Part shown: piece after piece, positions 1 to 5,911 of the stretch
How positions within the stretch are numbered: position 1 is the first letter of the stretch
How the letters are laid out: each line of letters opens with the position of its first letter
Origin: Pseudomonadota bacterium
GTDB taxonomy: Bacteria; Pseudomonadota; Alphaproteobacteria; Rhodobacterales; Rhodobacteraceae
Direction of reading: 5' to 3'
Length of the DNA stretch: 8,733 nt
Assembly: GCA_022573605.1 (NCBI GenBank)
Contig: JACZTQ010000130.1
Location: 1-8,733, forward strand
Position numbers and translations under genes: made by a program
The notes under the pieces: model-generated
Told to the model about the DNA's origin: nothing
The model's database searches: none
What the model saw: the letters and a program-made list of their open reading frames with translations, nothing else

Positions 1-298
1 GGAATTTCACCGCCCGGAAGGGCCGGCAGTCGCGTCCCATCCGGGTCTGCAGGAAAAACAGCGGGCCGGCGTTCCAGCCCGGGTTGATGACCAGCAGGAT
101 CAGCGCCGTGAGCCCGATCAGCGGCAGCGCCGCGAGCGCGACCGCGAGATCGAAGCCGCGCTTGGCGATCCGGAAACCGGCGCCGGCGCGATAGCTGGCC
201 GCCGCGATGCCGCCGCTTCGCACCGGCGGGGCCGGGCGCGCCGGCGCATCGATATCGAGTTGCTGGATATGCTTGTTCATCGCCTTATCGCCACCCAC
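1..298 (-). CDS. Initiating sugar transferase, ExoY/WcaJ-like (5' part only)
   Basis: Membrane phosphoglycosyl transferase of the bacterial sugar transferase family, expected to load the first sugar phosphate onto undecaprenyl phosphate and so start exopolysaccharide repeat-unit synthesis at the inner membrane. Only the N-terminal ~99 codons are present; the gene runs off the left edge. Counting from the ATG at 280, a basic KRGFD motif (residues 40-44) leads into a hydrophobic segment (about 44-65), then GPLFFLQTRMGR (72-83), the family signature just after the membrane helix. The catalytic Asp-Glu pair and C-terminus lie outside. I chose the GTG at 298: AAGG lies 8 nt before it and an in-frame TGA lies two codons upstream. 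The ATG at 280 has AAGG only 2 nt away, too close for a good ribosome site, but cannot be excluded. The gene is divergent from the Wzz/BY-kinase gene, which fits an EPS cluster. Family is certain; sugar specificity is unknown. Confidence 0.88.
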   Translation of the reverse strand, partial: MGGDKAMNKHIQQLDIDAPARPAPPVRSGGIAAASYRAGAGFRIAKRGFDLAVALAALPLIGLTALILLVINPGWNAGPLFFLQTRMGRDCRPFRAVKF

Positions 299-456
299 TC
301 TTCACACCTTACACATCACAACTTCACCACCGGCTTTTCGGCAGGATCGGCTGTCAACCCGGAAATTATCGTGCCGTTTCCCTCGCGTCCCCATTCCCTG
401 CTTGCGCCCCGCGCCCGGAGCATGCGCGGAACGGTGGAAAAAATCGCTTCCCACGG

Positions 457-485
457 ATTATACTAATTTAGTCATAAAATTGTTT
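457..485 (-). promoter_or_regulatory. Candidate promoter for the sugar transferase gene
   Basis: On the minus strand a perfect TATAAT (462-457) sits in an AT-rich island (about 457-490) inside otherwise GC-rich DNA. The -35 is poor: GAAACA with an 18-nt spacer matches 3 of 6 positions of TTGACA. Start of transcription would be near 450, giving a leader of about 150 nt. Without a good -35 it may need an activator. Confidence 0.35.
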
Positions 486-648
486 CGCCTTGAATCCCAA
501 CCCTTCCGTTAACTCTTTGGCGGCCCGGCCCGGCCCTGTTCCCATTCGCCCAGAATAAACGTCGCTACATCAAGCAGTTGAACGCGTTCTTGGCACACGC
601 CACGGGATTGTCGAATTGGACCCTCGGTTGGCAATTATACCAATGATT

Positions 649-682
649 GCGGCAAAATCGCGAGGAATTCGCGGCAAATCGC
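649..682. repeat. Two-copy direct repeat, 22-bp spacing
   Basis: GCGGCAAAATCGC (649-661) recurs as GCGGCAAATCGC (671-682), differing by one A. The starts are 22 bp apart, two helical turns, so both copies face the same side of DNA. This arrangement is typical of protein-binding half sites; no known regulator motif was recognised. Confidence 0.5.
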
Positions 683-756
683 CATCGTTAACGCTCCGCG
701 GCCCGATTTCGTGGCGCGATGAGTCGGGTGGTGTCAACGGGTTGGCGAACACCGGT

Positions 757-789
757 GCAATACGGGCGCAATACGGGCGCAATACGGGC
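757..789 (+). repeat. Three perfect tandem copies of an 11-bp unit
   Basis: GCAATACGGGC occurs three times without a gap at 757-767, 768-778 and 779-789. The 11-bp period is one helical turn, so the copies are in phase. It lies about 210 bp upstream of the Wzz/BY-kinase start. It may be a regulator array or a slippage-prone short tandem repeat. Confidence 0.85.
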
Positions 790-925
790 GAGGCGCCGCA
801 TTTCGGGAAGCGGTCGATACGGCAGGGTGCGTCATGGGCCTTGCCACCCAGCATAGCGGTGCCTATAGCGATCCGGGACGATGCCAGACTGACCGCAAAG
901 CCTCATTGGCGACGCAATCTTCCCG

Positions 926-964
926 TATCGATCATTTGCAGGATCGATATGTTTCCGTGGAAAC
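926..964. promoter_or_regulatory. Two adjoining dyads upstream of the BY-kinase gene
   Basis: TATCGATC (926-933) and GATCGATA (942-949) are perfect inverted 8-mers with an 8-nt spacer. One base later GTTTCC-GT-GGAAAC (951-964) forms a second dyad. They end 35 bp before the start codon, so they could be operators or hairpins in the 5' leader. No known regulator is recognised from the motif. Confidence 0.45.
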
Positions 965-999
965 CCGTCGGGGGAATGGCGTCGTAGCGGGCGCATTGG

Positions 1000-3201
1000 G
1001 TGAAGATGGGCTTGGACACGAACGTAAGACAGGCGCTTGCCGGGCTGCGCAGCGATGGTGCGGTCGAAGCGTCGGAACCGGAGCTCGATCTGCGCCGCCT
1101 GATGCTGGTGGCGTGGCGGGCGAAGTGGCTAATTGCCCTGTTCGCAGCGGCCGGGGTCGCCGTCGCCTATGCCCAGTTGCTCCGGACCACCCCGCTCTAT
1201 ACCGCCGAATCCCGTGTGCTGTGGGAGATCGATCAGAACAATGTTGTCGATATCGATCCCGTGGCCAGCGGACTTGCACGCGACTTCTTTTCGCTGAACT
1301 CACAGATCGAGGTCATCGAGTCCGGCCGCTTGCTGGGGCGCGTCGTGACCGACCTCGAACTGGCCAAGGATCCGGTCTTCAACGCCAGCCTGCGGCCGCC
1401 GGAGGGGTGGACGCGATGGCTCTCGCTGACCAATGTCCTGGCGGCGGCGCGCGGCTATGTGTTCGGCGCCGGGCCCGAGCCCGAGACCGTGGTGGAAGAG
1501 ACACCGAAAGCGCTTCATCGCCGGACCGTCTCGGCCCTGCGCGGCGCGGTCCGGGCGGAGTGGCTCGACGGCACCTATGTGTTGATCATCCGGATGACGA
1601 CCTCCGATCCGGTGCGCTCGGCGGAACTCGCCAACGAGATGGCCCGGTTTTATATGCTCGACCAGCTCGAGACCAAGTTCGAGGCGACGCGCCAGGCAAC
1701 CAACTGGCTGACCGAGCGGGTTGCCGATCTGCGGGTCGAGCTCGAAGCGGGGGAACAATCGGTCGAGAGCTTCTCGTCCGCCATGTCTCTGGTCAGCGAG
1801 GAGGCGCTGGCCGCCGCGGCGCGCCAGTTGAAGGATCTGCGCGAGCGCGCGAATTCGCTGGGCGATGAGCGCGGCAAGACCGAAAGCAGATTGAAAGCCG
1901 TCGCTGGCGCCCGTGCCGACGGCGACTTTGCCGCGGTTGCGGCATTGTTGCGAGAGCTGCGTCTCACCTCGCTGGCGGACGAGATCGGGCGCCTGGACAA
2001 ACCGGCCGAGAGCGCCCAGCGCGAGACCATGATGGCGCGGTTCGAGGCCGAGTTCGGACGCGCCATGACCCGCACCGCCTTTGCCATCGAGCGGCTGGAG
2101 GGGCAGGAGGCGACGGTCCGCAAGACCATCATCGATCTCGAGCAGAGGCAGGCGGTGCAAGGCGATGCGCTGGTGCAGCTGCGTCAGTTGCAGCGCGAGG
2201 CCGAGGCCAGCCGGCTGATTTACGAGTTCTTCCTCTCCCGGCTGAAGGAAACCTCGGTCCAGGAGGGTATTCAGCGCCCCGATGCGCGGGTGCTGACGGA
2301 AGCGGACGTCCCCGGCGGGCCGTCCTCTCCGAAGCGCGGGATCACCCTGCTGGCCGGTGGTGGCGGCGGGCTGGTTCTGGCGCTGTTGCTGATCTTCCTG
2401 CGCGAGCGCCTGAACGTCAGCTTCCGATCGACGGAAGAACTCGAGAGCCGCACCGGTCAGGCGGTGATCGGCACCATCCCGATAGCGCCGGTGAGCCGTC
2501 GCCGGGCGTTTCTGCACTATCTGATCGACAAGCCGGCATCGAGCGTCGCCGAGGCGATCCGGAACCTGCGTACTTCCGTTCTGCTGGCCAATGTCGATGA
2601 TCCGCCGCAGACCATCATGCTCACCTCGGCGCTTCCGGGCGAGGGCAAGACCAGCATCTGCATCGGGCTGGCGCAAATCAGCCAGGCGCTGGGAAAACGG
2701 GTGCTGCTGGTCGAATGCGATCTGCGCCGGCGGACCTTCCGCAATTATTTCGACCTGCCCGAACGCGATGGGCTGCTCTCCGTGCTGAGCGGCGCCAAGA
2801 ACTTCGATGAAATCGTCTTCTACGATGAGGCCAGCGGTCTGTATATCCTGCCGGGAGAAGAAAGTTCGGTGAATGCCGCCGACATCTTCGCCTCGCAGCG
2901 GTTCACCGATTTCATCGTCGAGATGCGCAAGGAATTCGACTTCATCTTCATCGATACACCACCCGTGCTCGCGGTGCCCGACGCCAGGGTGATCGCGAAA
3001 AACTCCGATGCCGTGATCTTCTGCGTGCGCTGGAACAAGACCGCGCGCGACGCCGTGCTCGAGGGGCTTCGCTTCTTCGGGCAGATCCATATCAAGGTAG
3101 CCGGGCTGGTGCTCAGCCAGGTCAATGTCAGCAAGATGGCCCGTTACGGATACAGCAATTACGGCTACTACAAGGAGGCGGTGAAATACTATCACAACTG
3201 A
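1000..3201 (+). CDS. Wzz-type chain-length regulator fused to BY-kinase (EPS tyrosine autokinase)
   Basis: Inner-membrane polysaccharide co-polymerase with a cytoplasmic tyrosine autokinase (Wzc/ExoP type) controlling polymer length and export. The Wzz domain starts near residue 27; the first membrane helix is about 43-60, a helical/coiled periplasmic region about 205-405, and the second helix about 447-467, preceded by the Pro-rich Wzz motif (VPGGPSSP, 437-444). The kinase follows: EAIRNLR oligomerisation motif (518-524), Walker A PGEGKT (546-551), Walker A' LLVECDLR (569-576), Walker B FIFIDTPP (648-655). The last 18 residues hold seven tyrosines (716, 718, 721, 723, 724, 730, 731), the usual autophosphorylation cluster. 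At 733 aa the length is typical of fused proteins. Oddity: Walker A' has Glu572 where Asp is usual. An in-frame TAG at 985 limits the start to GTG 1000 or ATG 1006; neither has a strong ribosome site. The next gene begins 16 nt after the stop, probably in one operon. Confidence 0.95.
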   Translation: MKMGLDTNVRQALAGLRSDGAVEASEPELDLRRLMLVAWRAKWLIALFAAAGVAVAYAQLLRTTPLYTAESRVLWEIDQNNVVDIDPVASGLARDFFSLNSQIEVIESGRLLGRVVTDLELAKDPVFNASLRPPEGWTRWLSLTNVLAAARGYVFGAGPEPETVVEETPKALHRRTVSALRGAVRAEWLDGTYVLIIRMTTSDPVRSAELANEMARFYMLDQLETKFEATRQATNWLTERVADLRVELEAGEQSVESFSSAMSLVSEEALAAAARQLKDLRERANSLGDERGKTESRLKAVAGARADGDFAAVAALLRELRLTSLADEIGRLDKPAESAQRETMMARFEAEFGRAMTRTAFAIERLEGQEATVRKTIIDLEQRQAVQGDALVQLRQLQREAEASRLIYEFFLSRLKETSVQEGIQRPDARVLTEADVPGGPSSPKRGITLLAGGGGGLVLALLLIFLRERLNVSFRSTEELESRTGQAVIGTIPIAPVSRRRAFLHYLIDKPASSVAEAIRNLRTSVLLANVDDPPQTIMLTSALPGEGKTSICIGLAQISQALGKRVLLVECDLRRRTFRNYFDLPERDGLLSVLSGAKNFDEIVFYDEASGLYILPGEESSVNAADIFASQRFTDFIVEMRKEFDFIFIDTPPVLAVPDARVIAKNSDAVIFCVRWNKTARDAVLEGLRFFGQIHIKVAGLVLSQVNVSKMARYGYSNYGYYKEAVKYYHN

Positions 3202-3217
3202 GCCTCCGGAGCTTCGG

Positions 3218-3982
3218 GTGCTGAAACTGATCCGGAAACGATGGGCGCGCGCGGCTCCGGCGCCATTCCCGGCGCCGAGCCATCCCGACGGCGTGATCTA
3301 CGCGGTCGGCGACGTGCATGGCCGGCACGACCTGCTGACCCGGCTGCTGGAGCGCATCTTCGAGGATGCCGCGGCCTTCGAGACGACCCCGAAGATCGTC
3401 TTCCTCGGCGATTACATCGACCGCGGCGAACACGCCCGCGACACCATCGAGGCGCTGATCGAACTGGCCCGGCGGCCGGAAGCCGAGACCGTCTTCCTGA
3501 TGGGCAATCACGAGCACATGCTGCTGCGCTTCCTGCGCGATCCGGCCGCGGGGCTGGGCTGGCTGCGCTATGGCGGGTTGCAGACGCTGATGAGCTACGG
3601 GGTTGGCGGGGTCGGCAAGCTGCGCGCCGAGGGCGAGGCATTGCGGCTCCGGGGCGCGCTGATCGAGGCGCTCGGGCCGCATCTCGGCTTCATCGAAAAG
3701 CTTCGGGTCTCGCATCATGCCGGCAACCTGTTGTTCGCCCATGCCGGCGCCGATCCGGCGCTGCCGATCGACGAGCAGGAGATCGCGACCCTGCTGTGGG
3801 GTTGCAAGAGCTTCCGGACAACCGATCGCGACGACGGCTTCTGGGTCGTCCATGGCCATTTCGTGGTCGAGCGGCCCGCCGCCGAACGCGGCCGCATCGC
3901 GGTCGATACCGGCGCGTATTTCTCCGACCGGCTGACCGCTGCCCGGATCGCCGGTGGCGAGGTGATCTTCCTGGAAGGATGA
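3218..3982 (+). CDS. PPP-family metallophosphatase (Ser/Thr phosphatase-like)
   Basis: A calcineurin-like metallophosphoesterase of the PPP/lambda-phosphatase type, expected to use a two-metal centre to remove phosphate from proteins or small substrates in the cytoplasm. All family motifs are present in order: GDVHG (31-35), GDYIDRG (64-70), GNHE (96-99), a metal-ligand His in FAHAG (173-177) and VHGH (211-214), followed by DTGA (230-233). The length, 254 aa, suits a stand-alone catalytic domain; there is no signal peptide or membrane segment. The start is GTG 3218, with GGAG at 3208-3211 six nt upstream; the next Met is inside the catalytic core. It follows the BY-kinase by 16 nt and is likely co-transcribed. 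That suggests it acts on the kinase tyrosine cluster or another part of EPS control, but this is inference: BY-kinases are usually paired with low-molecular-weight or PHP-type tyrosine phosphatases. A diadenosine-polyphosphatase-like role is an alternative. Confidence 0.9.
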   Translation: MLKLIRKRWARAAPAPFPAPSHPDGVIYAVGDVHGRHDLLTRLLERIFEDAAAFETTPKIVFLGDYIDRGEHARDTIEALIELARRPEAETVFLMGNHEHMLLRFLRDPAAGLGWLRYGGLQTLMSYGVGGVGKLRAEGEALRLRGALIEALGPHLGFIEKLRVSHHAGNLLFAHAGADPALPIDEQEIATLLWGCKSFRTTDRDDGFWVVHGHFVVERPAAERGRIAVDTGAYFSDRLTAARIAGGEVIFLEG

Positions 3983-4002
3983 GCGGGGCGCCGCCGCCCC
4001 GC
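3983..4002. terminator. GC hairpin between convergent genes
   Basis: GCGGGGCG (3983-3990) and CGCCCCGC (3995-4002) form a perfect 8-bp stem with a CCGC loop right after the phosphatase stop and 15 nt before the stop of the convergent Wza-like gene. There is no T-run on either side, so it may stall polymerase or protect 3' ends rather than terminate alone. Confidence 0.45.
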
Positions 4003-4016
4003 CCGCACGGGTGGGT

Positions 4017-5432
4017 TCAGGGACCGCCGCCAGGGACGGCGAACCGGGTCGCGGTGCTGAGGAGGAGCTGCGGCAGGATCTGGCTCACGGCGCGGTTCCA
4101 GCTTGTCACCGGCTGCTCGGCAACGAAGATCACATCGTTCGGCCGGATCTCGAGCCGGGTCGCGACAGCGAGGTTCACCGCGTTCTCCGCATCGAGATGG
4201 AAGGCGGTCAGACCGCCGCTGCGCTGCGGGTCGGTCTCGGCGCGCAGGACATAGATTGCCGCGTAGTCGCCGGTCTGGATGCTGATCCCGCCCTGCTCGA
4301 ACAGCACATCGGCAAGCGACATCGAACGTTCGAACGGCAGCGCCATGCGGCCCGGGCTGCGGACCTCGCCGGTACGGTAGGCATAATGGCGCTCGACCGC
4401 GCCGAGTTCGAGACGGTCCTTGAACAGGGCGCGCTGGGCGGCAAGCGCGTCCTGGGCGGTGGCGTCGCGCTGGGCGGCGATCTGTTCGAGCTGGATCTGG
4501 AACTGCGTGCCCTGCACCAGTTCCCGGCGCAGCGTCAGCTGTTGCTCGAAATAGCGCTGGGCTTCGGCCTCGCGGTATTCGCTGCCGACATAGATGCTGT
4601 CGCCGCCGCGCAGCAAGACCTCGCGGGCCAGCGGATCGGACAACAGCCGCTCCAGCCCGACCCGGTAGATCTTGCCGTCGCGGAACATCCGGACACTGCT
4701 CACGCCCGGGTCCGTCACCTTGGCGCCCCCGGCCAGTTCGATCGCCTCGTGCAGGTAGAGCGGCTTGAGGGTGATCGGCAGCAGTTGCGGGGAGGCGACC
4801 ATGCCGCCGACCGAAACCCGCTGCGAGTTGAACTCGGCGATCTCGAGCGAGAAAGACGGGTCGATGCCGGCCGCCACCAGGGCCTGGAAGATCTCGGCCT
4901 CGGCGTCCTGAAGGGTCATGCCGGAGACCCGGATGCGCCCGGCGTCGGGGATCGCGATCGCCCCGTCGTCCTGCACGATATAGCCCTGACGCTTCGACTG
5001 CGAGCTGATCAGTCCCGGCAGATCCTCCAGCGTGGCATAGCCGCTGACCGAAAGCAGCAACACATCGGCGATGCCGATGTGGTAGGCCTCGAACCTGGCC
5101 AGCGGTGGCAGCTTGTCGGCCACCGGCGCCGGGCGCACGCTCCGGCGGGCCGTCGCCGTCGGCAATCCCGGCATCGGCGGCACCCGCGGGCTTGCGCCGG
5201 TGGCGGCGGTGGCCCCGGGCTGGAAGGCGAGCGGCAGCCGGGCAGGGACATAAGCCTCCATGTTGGCGGCCGCCGCGCTCTCATAGGTCAGCTTCACCAC
5301 CTTGACATCGTAGCCGGTGCCGTAGGCAGTGCCGAACGGAACCCCGTCACTGACGCTGGGGGCGGTATAGATGACGCCGCAACCGGTCAGCGCCAGCACC
5401 GCCGCGCTCAAAGTGATCGTCCGCAGAGACAT
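4017..5432 (-). CDS. Wza-type polysaccharide export lipoprotein
   Basis: Outer-membrane polysaccharide export protein that would form the periplasmic and outer-membrane channel working with the Wzz/BY-kinase. A short lipoprotein signal ends in the lipobox LTGC, with Cys18 as the predicted lipidated residue. A low-complexity Ala/Pro linker (about 72-112) precedes the Poly_export domain (about 117-200, YHIGIADVLLLSVSG at its start). Two SLBB-like beta-grasp repeats follow (about 204-283 and 350-437), separated by a charged Gln/Glu/Arg-rich helical segment (about 286-345) that looks coiled-coil. The length, 471 aa, is longer than E. coli Wza; the helical insert resembles GumB/KpsD-like variants. 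The ATG at 5432 is preceded by GAGG four nt away and GGGGAG further up, so the start is well supported. The gene is convergent with the kinase-phosphatase pair and so under separate control. Its upstream region abuts the inverted-repeat element at 5528. Confidence 0.93.
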   Translation of the reverse strand: MSLRTITLSAAVLALTGCGVIYTAPSVSDGVPFGTAYGTGYDVKVVKLTYESAAAANMEAYVPARLPLAFQPGATAATGASPRVPPMPGLPTATARRSVRPAPVADKLPPLARFEAYHIGIADVLLLSVSGYATLEDLPGLISSQSKRQGYIVQDDGAIAIPDAGRIRVSGMTLQDAEAEIFQALVAAGIDPSFSLEIAEFNSQRVSVGGMVASPQLLPITLKPLYLHEAIELAGGAKVTDPGVSSVRMFRDGKIYRVGLERLLSDPLAREVLLRGGDSIYVGSEYREAEAQRYFEQQLTLRRELVQGTQFQIQLEQIAAQRDATAQDALAAQRALFKDRLELGAVERHYAYRTGEVRSPGRMALPFERSMSLADVLFEQGGISIQTGDYAAIYVLRAETDPQRSGGLTAFHLDAENAVNLAVATRLEIRPNDVIFVAEQPVTSWNRAVSQILPQLLLSTATRFAVPGGGP

Positions 5433-5477
5433 TTGCCCTCACTCCCCGCAAATCAGTTCGAACCCGTCCTCAATGTC

Positions 5478-5506
5478 TTACTATCAGTCACGCCCGCCAA
5501 GGTTAA
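5478..5506 (-). promoter_or_regulatory. Weak candidate promoter of the export lipoprotein gene
   Basis: On the minus strand TTAACC (5506-5501) and TAGTAA (5483-5478) are separated by 17 nt, giving a start near 5471 and a leader of about 40 nt. Both hexamers are imperfect. The inverted-repeat element ends only 21 bp upstream of the -35, so its insertion may have replaced the native upstream control region. Confidence 0.3.
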
Positions 5507-5527
5507 GCCCGTAATTCGAATTCAGGC

Positions 5528-5562
5528 TTAAGAGCCTTATTCGACCTAATAGACCCGCTCAG
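5528..5562 (+). repeat. Left terminal inverted repeat (35 bp)
   Basis: Begins TTAAGAGCCTTATTCGACC and ends GCTCAG. It is the reverse complement of 5816-5850 except at position 5554. The match stops abruptly at both ends: C5527 does not pair with C5851, and C5563 does not pair with A5815. Confidence 0.95.
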
Positions 5563-5815
5563 CCACTCGAATTTTTCTCGAGACCAAGCGACGGCGCGCA
5601 GCGCGTAGTGGATCTACGGGCGAGCGCCGGTGCGCCGGGCTCGGGGGAAATTCGAGTGGCCCCCCATGGGATTCTGGGGGGTTCGCACCCGGCGGGCGTC
5701 CACCGCCAGGCCGGACCCCCGATCGCGTCGGGGACATGGTTGCCCGTGACTCCGCCACGCGCTTCGTCCGGCCAGACGCCAGAATTTTGGGGGTCGCCGC
5801 CGCGCCGGGAGCGAA
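5563..5815 (+). other. Highly structured interior: three arms of a four-way junction
   Basis: Pairing found by eye. Arm 1: 5563-5582 with 5640-5659, 20 bp including three T-G (G-U) pairs, then shorter inner stems 5592-5597/5624-5629 and 5604-5608/5614-5618. Arm 2: six C (5660-5665) with six G (5676-5681), loop of 10. Arm 3: 5682-5694 with 5803-5815, 12 bp around one A-A mismatch, then 5695-5700/5775-5780, 5709-5716/5766-5773 and 5717-5722/5728-5733. The arms abut each other and the terminal-repeat stem with no unpaired base at the junction. The wobbles pair only in plus-strand RNA (A-C in the other), which favours a plus-sense RNA. The arm 2 loop (ATTCT, 5671-5675) could also pair with AGAAT (5781-5785). 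Confidence 0.6.
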
Positions 5816-5850
5816 CTGAGCGGCTCTATTAGGTCGAATAAGGCTCTTAA
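5816..5850 (-). repeat. Right terminal inverted repeat (35 bp)
   Basis: Starts CTGAGCGGCTCTATTAGG and ends in GGCTCTTAA. It is the inverted partner of 5528-5562. It lies just upstream of the amidase gene and could influence its transcription. Confidence 0.95.
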
Positions 5851-5911
5851 CGCTTGGGATGTGTGGCGTTATGTTCTGCAAAATCGTCGCAGGCTCCAGG
5901 TGCAATCGCGA

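Larger units (their letters stand above)
299..999. other. Non-coding divergent regulatory region with repeats
   Basis: About 700 bp between the divergent sugar transferase and Wzz/BY-kinase genes. No open frame here has family motifs, a convincing start or coding-like composition. It holds an AT-rich island (457-490), a 10-bp palindrome GAACGCGTTC (580-589), a pair of near-identical 12-13-mers 22 bp apart (649-682), three tandem 11-bp units (757-789) and two adjoining dyads (926-949 and 951-964). This density suggests a regulatory region serving both genes. I could not find a clear promoter for the rightward gene. Confidence 0.6.
5528..5850. mobile_element. 323-bp MITE-like element with 35-bp terminal inverted repeats
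   Basis: The segment is bounded by 35-bp inverted repeats (5528-5562 and 5816-5850) that match at 34 of 35 positions; the one mismatch is C5554 opposite C5824. Both outer ends read TTAA, which could be a 4-bp target duplication flanking ends that start GAGCC; since TTAA is palindromic, it could equally belong to the repeat. Known IS5-family groups (IS1031/IS427) have GAG-type ends and short A/T-rich targets, so a non-autonomous derivative of such an element is possible but unproven. No transposase or credible gene lies inside. The interior is GC-rich while the repeats are AT-richer than their surroundings. The element fills the gap between the divergent export lipoprotein and amidase genes, ending 61 bp before the amidase ATG. 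An invertible DNA switch is the main alternative. Confidence 0.7.

Noticed and set aside
352..357. Perfect TTGACA on the minus strand upstream of the sugar transferase
   Set aside because: At 16-18 nt downstream there is only GC-rich sequence with no -10 match, so I did not call a promoter here.
591..605. Sigma-54-like TGGCAC element
   Set aside because: The -24-like half is present, but the required GC at -12 spacing is missing.
757..789. CRISPR-like array
   Set aside because: The units are 11 bp and directly tandem with no spacers; no cas genes are present.
616..987. 123-aa plus-strand frame in the intergenic region
   Set aside because: No recognisable motif, no ribosome site, and it runs through the tandem repeats and dyads; more likely regulatory DNA.
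834..1868. 344-aa plus-strand frame overlapping the kinase start
   Set aside because: Out of frame with the kinase for most of its length and Arg/Gly-rich without motifs.
1300..3195. 631-aa open frame on the minus strand
   Set aside because: It lies opposite the Wzz/BY-kinase gene, whose domains are unmistakable. The antisense frame is a product of high GC codon bias and has no domain motifs.
4011..5531. 506-aa open frame on the plus strand
   Set aside because: Antisense to the Wza-like lipoprotein gene, which has a lipobox, Poly_export domain and good ribosome site; the plus-strand translation is low-complexity Arg/Gly/Asp-rich.
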